A stretch of DNA of 10,339 nt from Chlamydomonas sphaeroides (lineage: Eukaryota > Chlorophyta > Chlorophyceae > Chlamydomonadales > Chlamydomonadaceae). A program made the translations under genes and the position numbers. The notes beneath the pieces were generated by a model, which ran no database searches, had not been told where the DNA came from, and worked only from the letters and a program-made list of their open reading frames with translations. Positions within the stretch are counted from its first letter, which is position 1. Each line of letters begins with the position of its first letter. Of this stretch, positions 9,301-10,339 are shown in pieces. The stretch lies in assembly GCA_001662425.1 (NCBI GenBank), contig BDDC01001542.1, positions 2,751 to 13,089 of the forward strand, given 5' to 3'.

Positions 9301-10007
9301 CTGCGGCCACAAGTTTGGGGCGGGAGGGCAGGGCAGGTCAGGCGTGGGCAGGGTTGTGGGAGCTGGGGAAGACGGCGAGGATTGCAGGAAAGGAGACCCA
9401 CAAGCCACCTCTCCCGCCAACTCCACCGCCACCGCCACCGCCACCCGCTCTCCCTACCGACTGCTGCCTGCTCCGCCCACGCGCCTGCTTGCTGAGCTGC
9501 TGCGCCCTGTCCTGCCCCGCCTGCCCCTGCCTCCGCCTCCGGCCCCACCCGTGGTGATGTTGACGCGCAGGAAGGTGCCCACGTCCTCGTAGTTGGGCAG
9601 CGTGGCGGACAGCCCCACGATGCGGATCATGGACTGGCTGGCCTCCACCTGGACGGCGCAGGGAGGGAAGGGAGGGCGTGGGAGGCCGTGGAGGGGGCGG
9701 GGGAGCAGCAGTCGGCAGCGTCGCACTGCACACACACGCACACTTTGTTTCGGCCCTAAATGTTTAGCACAAACGCACATCGCCGCACGGCACACAGCAG
9801 CGGCTCAGGTGTGTGGGGGGGGGGGGAAGTTGACGAAGGCGCCGAGGTCCGGGCTACTGGCAGCAAGGGCAGCAAGGGCGCGGGGTGTGGGGTGTGGGGC
9901 AGCCCACGCCCGGCTGCGTGTCACCCGCAGCGCCCCCACACCTGCCGCAGCGTACGGGCGATGAGGGCCTCGATCACCGGCCCTCGGTCGTCGTTGAGCA
10001 GGTGGAC
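172..10007 (-). CDS. ASCC3: ASCC3/Slh1-like tandem Ski2-type RNA helicase, interior part (29 exons, both ends outside window)
   Basis: Large helicase with two RecA-pair cassettes, each followed by a Sec63 module. In yeast and mammals this family is the motor of the RQT/ASC-1 complex that splits collided ribosomes; human ASCC3 also works with ALKBH3 in alkylation repair. Seen here: 29 exons joining to 1036 codons with no stop. Cassette 1 shows GLSAT (residues 34-38), VFVHSR, HHAGM, TLAWGVNLPAH and FGRAGRP (238-244). Sec63 module 1 spans about 290-690. Cassette 2 shows GAPTGSGKT (743-751), TPEKWD, DEIH (848-851), GLSTA and VFVSSRRQTR. Choice of ASCC3 over the paralogue Brr2 rests on DEIHLLGADRG, GLSTALANA, YCPRMASMNKP and an intact second cassette; Brr2 has a degenerate motif II there. 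Intron phases are 17 phase 0, 9 phase 1, 3 phase 2. Start codon, N-terminus, the D-E of the first motif II, and the C-terminal third lie outside. Family call very secure; plant-lineage function is inferred. Confidence 0.95.
377..406 (-). repeat. 30-nt dispersed block near acceptor, copy in intron 28
   Basis: Partner of 1828-1857. In transcript orientation the block begins with ACTAGTTCG and ends with GTACATCCCC. Sequence beyond the 30 nt is not shared between the two introns. Confidence 0.85.
579..666 (-). CDS. ASCC3: Exon 28: cassette 2 motif IV
   Basis: Twenty-nine codons plus one base: VHSPIKPVLVFVSSRRQTRL, TALDLITYA and a split Val. VFVSSRRQTRLTA is motif IV of the second RecA2. Donor G|GTGAGG. 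Confidence 0.96.
827..845. repeat. 19-nt dispersed inverted repeat, copy in intron 27
   Basis: The plus strand here (starting TTTCGCAACC) is the exact reverse complement of 6840-6858. In the transcript it lies 28 nt inside intron 27 from the donor. Confidence 0.85.
874..942 (-). CDS. ASCC3: Exon 27: cassette 2, ASCC3-specific segment
   Basis: Twenty-three codons: GYPGKFYCPRMASMNKPAYA, AIQ. YCPRMASMNKP is characteristic of ASCC3/Slh1 and is absent from Brr2, so this small exon is the best single discriminator of the paralogue. Donor CAG|GTGTGT inside a (GT)-rich start of the intron. Confidence 0.95.
1060..1149 (-). CDS. ASCC3: Exon 26: cassette 2 RecA1-RecA2 linker
   Basis: Thirty codons, phase 0 both ends: DLADWLGIGPAGLFNFKPSV, RPVPLEAHIQ. 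DLADWL and RPVPLE are conserved landmarks between motifs III and IV. Donor CAG|GTGGGG. Confidence 0.96.
1281..1350 (-). CDS. ASCC3: Exon 25: cassette 2 motif III (STA variant)
   Basis: One base plus 23 codons: YIAAQTGQGVRFVGLSTALA then NAQ. Motif III is S-T-A rather than S-A-T, as usual for the second cassette of ASCC3 relatives. Donor CAG|GTGTGT. Confidence 0.95.
1465..1547 (-). CDS. ASCC3: Exon 24: cassette 2 motif II (DEIH)
   Basis: Twenty-seven codons plus two bases: VGLLIIDEIHLLGADRGPIL, EVIVSRM and a split Arg. DEIH is the Walker B box, intact, so cassette 2 should be an active ATPase, unlike the second cassette of Brr2. Donor AG|GTGCGG. Confidence 0.97.
1696..1808 (-). CDS. ASCC3: Exon 23: cassette 2 motif Ib
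   Basis: Two bases plus 37 codons: DYTPDLRALLAADIIICTPE, KWDGISRAWQTRGYVKK. CTPEKWDGISR is motif Ib with the ASCC3-type W.R.Y. tail. Donor AAG|GTGGGG. Confidence 0.97.
1815..1901. repeat. 18-nt direct repeat pair in intron 22
   Basis: Bases 1815-1832 and 1884-1901 are identical (AGGATGCGG...), 69 nt apart. The first copy overlaps the start of the 30-nt shared block, so the two may have been duplicated together. Confidence 0.85.
1828..1857 (-). repeat. 30-nt dispersed block near acceptor, copy in intron 22
   Basis: Matches 377-406 at 27 of 30 bases. In transcript orientation it ends 19 nt before the acceptor junction, and the other copy ends 20 nt before its acceptor. Confidence 0.85.
2226..2304 (-). 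CDS. ASCC3: Exon 22: cassette 2 motif Ia
   Basis: Twenty-six codons plus one base: ALVRERITDWGERLCPLLGK, KMCELT and a split Gly. ALVRER continues motif Ia from the previous exon; GKKxxELTGD is conserved. Donor G|GTGCGA. Confidence 0.95.
2305..2682 (-). other. Intron 21 (378 nt)
   Basis: Between exons 21 and 22. The donor side in the transcript is a long G-rich stretch; an AT-richer patch lies at about 2371-2455, unlike the rest of the window. A short copy of exon 21 coding sequence is at 2462-2479. Confidence 0.8.
2462..2479 (-). repeat. Intronic short copy of exon 21 coding sequence
   Basis: Matches 2689-2706 at 16 of 18 bases, 227 nt away. Reads VIHAAP against VIYVAP of motif Ia. No GT at the cognate donor. 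Short, so less certain than the others. Confidence 0.6.
2683..2768 (-). CDS. ASCC3: Exon 21: cassette 2, Walker A lysine to motif Ia
   Basis: Two bases plus 28 codons: KTISSELTMMRLWTAHPGSK and VIYVAPLK. The catalytic Lys and Thr of Walker A are the first full codons. VAPLK begins motif Ia, which binds RNA. Donor AAG|GTGTGG. Confidence 0.96.
2960..3022. repeat. 22-nt direct repeat pair in intron 20
   Basis: 2960-2981 and 3001-3022 match at 21 of 22 bases, 41 nt apart. Part of the same intron that carries the exon 20 copy. Confidence 0.8.
3049..3078 (-). repeat. Intronic copy of exon 20 end (Walker A) and donor
   Basis: Matches 3178-3207 at 26 of 30 bases, the first 17 identical, 129 nt away. 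It reads LLGGPTGS against LLGAPTGS and keeps a donor-like GTGAAG. Confidence 0.88.
3182..3248 (-). CDS. ASCC3: Exon 20: cassette 2, first half of Walker A
   Basis: Twenty-two codons plus one base: TQAFHTLYHTDENVLLGAPT then GS and the first base of Gly. The intron cuts the Walker A motif GAPTGS-GKT inside its second-last Gly codon (phase 1). Donor G|GTGAGG. The intron contains a copy of these codons and a GT in the same place. Confidence 0.96.
3426..3523 (-). CDS. ASCC3: Exon 19: linker and cassette 2 Q-motif region
   Basis: Two bases plus 32 codons: LLDLDPLPLSALRSKPYETL, then FTHFNPIQ. ELLDLxPLPxSAL is the inter-cassette linker and HFNPIQTQ the nucleotide-binding Q-like motif of cassette 2. 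The acceptor is AAG rather than CAG, the only one so in the window. Donor CAG|GTGGGT. Confidence 0.95.
3760..3952 (-). CDS. ASCC3: Exon 18: end of Sec63 module 1 (beta-sandwich)
   Basis: Sixty-four codons plus one base: IWLLTKKMARESEPHRL, AFTIPIFEPLPPQYFVHAV, DSWLGAE and LILPERMPPHT. FTIPIFEPLPxQY and LILPExxPPHT are highly conserved in ASCC3 and Brr2. Ends in a split Glu; donor G|GTGGGG. Confidence 0.97.
4030..4072 (-). repeat. Intronic copy of exon 17 end
   Basis: Matches 4187-4229 at 36 of 43 bases without gaps, 157 nt away. Translation WMEDSINDHMDYSE resembles WVEDSNNEHIYHSE of the exon. The base pair at the donor position is lost (CGGACG instead of GTGCGA). Confidence 0.85.
4187..4386 (-). 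CDS. ASCC3: Exon 17: Sec63 module 1, Ig/FN3-like domain
   Basis: Largest exon of the window: two bases plus 66 codons. QLQPITRTVLRIQLSIAAAF is the start of the beta-sandwich, followed by WRDRQHG and HIWVEDSNNEHIYHSE. Donor GAG|GTGCGA. A 43-nt copy of its 3' end lies in the next intron at 4030-4072. Confidence 0.96.
4559..4628 (-). CDS. ASCC3: Exon 16: Sec63 module 1, HhH segment
   Basis: Twenty-three codons plus one base, LDIDQLYHMEAAEIGSLLRH followed by PAA and a split Gly. It corresponds to the helix-hairpin-helix fold (EIGxLL). Donor G|GTGAGC. Confidence 0.93.
4831..4984 (-). CDS. ASCC3: Exon 15: Sec63 module 1, helix-hairpin-helix lead-in
   Basis: One base plus 51 codons: RKWSSMADKCLTLAKALELR, LWPAPTNHPLRQF and a stretch ending LMQKIEDRR. 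The LW...PLRQF string is strongly conserved in this family. Donor AGG|GTGAGC, phase 0. Confidence 0.95.
5264..5373 (-). CDS. ASCC3: Exon 14: Sec63 module 1 helix bundle
   Basis: Thirty-six codons plus two bases: AWISRARVESFSLTADLMYV, SQNAPRIMRAIFEICL and a split Arg. The ISR...SFSL..D..YV.QNA.RI.RA.FEI pattern is the Sec63 core. Donor CG|GTGAGG. Confidence 0.95.
5461..5523. repeat. 9-bp minisatellite, seven perfect copies
   Basis: Seven identical units GCTTCAAAT, then a degenerate eighth. It lies in intron 13, is AT-richer than its surroundings, and has AATAGC on both flanks. It explains the FEA and NAS tripeptide repeats seen in conceptual translations. Confidence 0.97.
5559..5672 (-). CDS. 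ASCC3: Exon 13: Sec63 module 1
   Basis: Thirty-eight codons: LREEELAELDEIGRRVPYPV, then KGIGGNDNKAGKANVLMQ. REEE-ELD and the KxNxLLQ-like end (KANVLMQ) match the family; the Gly/Asn insert between them is variable. Donor CAG|GTGGGG. Confidence 0.94.
5794..5827 (-). repeat. Intronic copy of exon 12 end and its donor
   Basis: Matches 5909-5942 at 31 of 34 bases, 115 nt away. It spans the splice site: the copy still has GTGCGG after the position equivalent to the exon end, so it is a potential decoy 5' splice site. Confidence 0.9.
5936..6025 (-). CDS. ASCC3: Exon 12: Sec63 module 1, N-terminal helices
   Basis: Thirty codons, phase 0 at both ends: VTFNGLLKPHMSEADILAMV then AQSAEFEQLM. The TFNxLL and ILxxVxxAxEF pattern is the first Sec63 helical segment. 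Donor ATG|GTGCGG. A near-copy of this exon end plus donor sits 115 nt downstream in the intron. Confidence 0.95.
6253..6395 (-). CDS. ASCC3: Exon 11: winged helix to Sec63 start
   Basis: Two bases plus 47 codons, including YKRDVVVNAAKQLRDSQM and ELGRVASHYYIKAASM. Length matches relatives exactly if the donor is ATG|GTCCGT, which is weak and the only GTC donor in the window. An in-frame alternative, GAG|GTTGAC, lies 21 nt further (exon end 6232) and would add VRTIPYE; a stronger-looking GTATGAG is 14 nt further but shifts frame. Confidence 0.88.
6630..6770 (-). CDS. ASCC3: Exon 10: winged-helix domain 1
   Basis: Starts with two bases completing Glu, then 46 codons: IVLGSVTNVREAVAWLGYSY, an LARRLERNPLAYGI segment and LVLDPGLD. 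The TNVxEAVxWL and RxNPLAYG strings are family hallmarks. Ends in a split Val codon; donor G|GTGAGC. Confidence 0.95.
6771..7100 (-). other. Intron 9 (330 nt)
   Basis: Between exons 9 and 10. Holds the 19-nt sequence at 6840-6858 shared in inverted orientation with intron 27, flanked here by a second partial copy of its first ten bases. Otherwise G/C-rich filler. Confidence 0.8.
6840..6858. repeat. 19-nt dispersed inverted repeat, copy in intron 9
   Basis: Exact reverse complement of 827-845. Its first ten bases recur at 6858-6867, giving a small direct repeat around it. Sits 70-88 nt upstream of the exon 10 acceptor. Confidence 0.85.
7101..7152 (-). CDS. ASCC3: Exon 9: entry to winged-helix region
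   Basis: Seventeen codons plus one base: SAIESQFKKYMVDNLNA, then a Glu codon split with the next exon. The IESQF...DNLNAE motif marks the passage from RecA2 to the winged helix. Donor G|GTGAGC, acceptor CCAG|AGC. Confidence 0.93.
7323..7387 (-). CDS. ASCC3: Exon 8: cassette 1, after motif VI
   Basis: Two bases plus 21 codons, LGIIITSHDKLAHYLGMLT ending HQ. The GIIIT-HDK string is the strand and helix after motif VI in ASCC3 and Brr2 proteins. Donor CAG|GTGCGA, phase 0. Confidence 0.94.
7526..7622 (-). CDS. ASCC3: Exon 7: cassette 1 motif VI
   Basis: Thirty-two codons plus one base: VYDAQKGGFADLGMLDVQQ then IFGRAGRPQFEDS. QxxGRxGR is motif VI with both arginines present, so cassette 1 should hydrolyse ATP provided its motif II, off the window, is intact. 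Donor G|GTGCGT. Confidence 0.96.
7892..8078 (-). CDS. ASCC3: Exon 6: cassette 1 motifs IVa and V
   Basis: Sixty-two full codons. NREMAELFDLGFGMHHAGML carries the HHAGM motif; VLVCTATLAWGVNLPAH is motif V, which contacts RNA and ATP; it ends VIIKGTQ. All diagnostic residues are intact. Donor CAG|GTGGGG, phase 0. Confidence 0.96.
8307..8321 (-). repeat. Intronic copy 2 of exon 5 end (core)
   Basis: Fifteen bases identical to 8516-8530, with weaker similarity on both sides. The frame reads WAKDVRER against FAKDVRKS. It is more decayed than copy 1. Confidence 0.65.
8407..8439 (-). repeat. Intronic copy 1 of exon 5 end
   Basis: Matches 8507-8539 at 27 of 33 bases, exactly 100 nt away. In the matching frame it reads GLLTEDGRKSR against GLFAKDVRKSR in the exon. 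A GT follows at the cognate donor position (GTTCTG). Confidence 0.85.
8508..8656 (-). CDS. ASCC3: Exon 5: cassette 1 motif IV region
   Basis: Forty-nine codons plus two bases. VMVFVHSRKDTGKTA is motif IV of RecA2. A small Gly-rich loop (AKGGDGG) precedes GLFAKDVRKS. The last codon, AG|G = Arg, is split. Donor AG|GTACGG lacks the GTG seen at nearly all other donors. Two decayed copies of this exon's 3' end lie in the following intron. Confidence 0.95.
8791..8853. repeat. 7-bp minisatellite, nine copies, abutting a donor
   Basis: Nine perfect-length units GCCARCC (five GCCAACC, four GCCAGCC). The last base is four nt from the exon 4 boundary, so in the transcript the array begins at intron position +5. 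Confidence 0.95.
8858..8887 (-). CDS. ASCC3: Exon 4: 30-nt microexon, start of RecA2 helix
   Basis: Only ten codons, MIESLKQGYQ, phase 0 on both sides, acceptor CCAG|ATG, donor CAG|GTGTGG. Its length and sequence fill exactly the gap that family members have between EVCYN and VMVFVH, which is the main reason to accept such a small exon. The intron downstream begins with a 7-bp minisatellite (8791-8853). Confidence 0.88.
8924..8935 (-). repeat. 12-nt partial match to the acceptor-proximal block, intron 3
   Basis: Transcript-sense TGGTACATCCCC, identical to the 3' part of the block in intron 22, located 36-47 nt upstream of the exon 4 acceptor. Could be chance at this length; position supports a relation. 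Confidence 0.45.
9182..9300 (-). CDS. ASCC3: Exon 3: cassette 1, linker between RecA1 and RecA2
   Basis: Two bases completing Gly, then 39 codons. LFHFDASYRPVPLE is the RPVPL signature found after motif III in Ski2-like helicases, followed by NLMNEVCYNK leading into RecA2. Donor AAG|GTGCGC, phase 0. Confidence 0.95.
9549..9648 (-). CDS. ASCC3: Exon 2: cassette 1 motif III (SAT)
   Basis: Thirty-three codons plus one base, starting VEASQSMIRIVGLSATLPNY. GLSAT is helicase motif III, which links ATP hydrolysis to unwinding. It ends in FLRVNITT followed by a split Gly codon completed by the next exon. Donor is G|GTGGGG, acceptor CAG|GTG. Confidence 0.95.
9942..10007 (-). CDS. ASCC3: Exon 1 of window: cassette 1, just after motif II
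   Basis: Twenty-two codons in phase 0 beginning VHLLNDDRGPVIEAL. V-H are the last two residues of the DEVH box; the D-E codons must be on an exon beyond the right edge because nothing matching them is found in 10008-10339. Acceptor is CAG|GTC and donor is CAG|GTGTGG. The exon ends RTLRQ, typical of the helix following motif II in this family. Confidence 0.93.
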
Positions 10008-10099
10008 CTGGGGGCGGGTGGGGGAGGCAAGGGCGGTGGTGGGTGGGCGGCGCAAGGTTGAGGGCACGTATGCGTACACACAGGTCGTCACGTGTCGGG

Positions 10100-10141
10100 T
10101 ATTGATTATTATTGATTATTATTATTGACTATTATGAATAC
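10100..10141. repeat. AT-rich degenerate decamer repeat
   Basis: Two exact ATTGATTATT units (10101-10110, 10111-10120) followed by two related decamers. It is the strongest AT-rich stretch in an otherwise very GC-rich window. Confidence 0.85.
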
Positions 10142-10198
10142 ACACCGGTCGTCCTTGGCGGACCTGCAGGTTGGTGGTGAGGGGCGGAACGGAAAGCG

Positions 10199-10234
10199 CC
10201 CCAACCCCAACCCCAACCCCGACCCCGACCCCAA
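10199..10234. repeat. CCCCRA hexamer array, six copies
   Basis: Four CCCCAA and two CCCCGA units in tandem. On the transcript strand this is (TYGGGG)6, with six runs of four G, so a G-quadruplex in the pre-mRNA is plausible. It resembles a ciliate telomere unit but is internal to an intron and short. Confidence 0.93.
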
Positions 10235-10317
10235 CCGGCACGCCGCACACGAGCGCTCGCTCCCCCTCCCCGCTTTCCCCTGATTCCCCCCCTGAGGCCC
10301 CCTCGAGCCCCCCTCCG

Positions 10318-10339
10318 CCCCCCCCCCCCCCCCCCCCCC
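10318..10339. repeat. 22-base C homopolymer at window end
   Basis: The window ends in 22 consecutive C. Such a run may be real or may mark a place where sequencing or assembly failed; nothing beyond it is visible. Confidence 0.9.

Larger units (their letters stand above)
10008..10339 (-). other. Upstream intron, partial (right edge)
   Basis: Intron lying 5' of exon 1; its donor and the exon with the D-E of motif II are not in the window. It holds an AT-rich tract, a CCCCRA tandem repeat and a terminal 22-base C run. A short acceptor-like stretch near 10165 could start a tiny exon but its translation fits nothing in the family. Confidence 0.7.

Noticed and set aside
172..10007. Brr2/SNRNP200 spliceosomal helicase identity
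   Set aside because: The second cassette has DEIH, STALANA and YCPRMASMNKP, which fit ASCC3/Slh1; Brr2 has a degenerate motif II and different sequence there.
10150..10180. Possible tiny exon (translation VRQGRP, or AKDDR in another frame) upstream of exon 1
   Set aside because: It has an acceptor-like CTGCAG and a GTGTG, and AKDDR faintly recalls NDDR of exon 1, but it does not supply the D-E of motif II needed before exon 1. It may be another decayed copy; too short to call.
10199..10234. Telomere (CCCCAA type)
   Set aside because: Only six units, two of them variant, lying inside an intron with more sequence beyond it; the gene is not ciliate-like.

Overview
The window is an interior slice of one intron-rich nuclear gene on the minus strand, cut by both window edges. 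I read 29 consecutive coding exons between 10007 (5' side) and 172 (3' side). They join without a frame break into exactly 3108 nt, or 1036 codons. All 28 complete introns are GT-AG. The product is a tandem-cassette Ski2-like helicase of the ASCC3/Slh1 type, the helicase subunit of the ASC-1 (mammals) or RQT (yeast) complex that disassembles collided ribosomes. The slice starts inside motif II of the first helicase cassette. It continues through the rest of that cassette, the first Sec63 module and most of the second cassette, and stops before motif V of the second cassette. Full-length relatives are about 2,200 residues, so roughly half the protein is here.

Organism: very high GC, codons ending almost always in G or C, exons averaging about 107 nt, introns averaging about 240 nt, C-rich intron ends and donors that are nearly all GTG. 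This suggests a GC-rich unicellular alga, most likely a chlorophyte. That is inference from sequence style, and I cannot name a genus. No prokaryotic operon, RNA gene or intact mobile element is visible. Long open frames on the plus strand and in the other minus frames are GC-driven shadows.

Layout, transcript order (high to low coordinates): 10339-10008 upstream intron with an AT-rich tract, a CCCCRA repeat and a terminal poly-C run; exons 1-9 (10007-7101) cassette 1; exons 10-17 (6770-4187) winged-helix, Sec63 and Ig-like region; exons 18-19 (3952-3426) end of the Sec63 module and linker into cassette 2; exons 20-29 (3248-172) cassette 2; 171-1 intron running off the left edge.

The least ordinary part is in the introns. 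Five of them carry decayed copies of the 3' end of the exon just upstream, three with a GT still at the matching position. One copies the codons of the second Walker A motif. Two introns share a 30-nt near-identical block at the same distance from the acceptor. A 7-bp minisatellite sits directly at one donor, a 9-bp minisatellite lies in another intron, and a 19-nt sequence occurs in two introns in opposite orientation. Introns also tend to begin G-rich and end C-rich. Together these suggest introns that grow by local duplication and by spread of short shared sequence.
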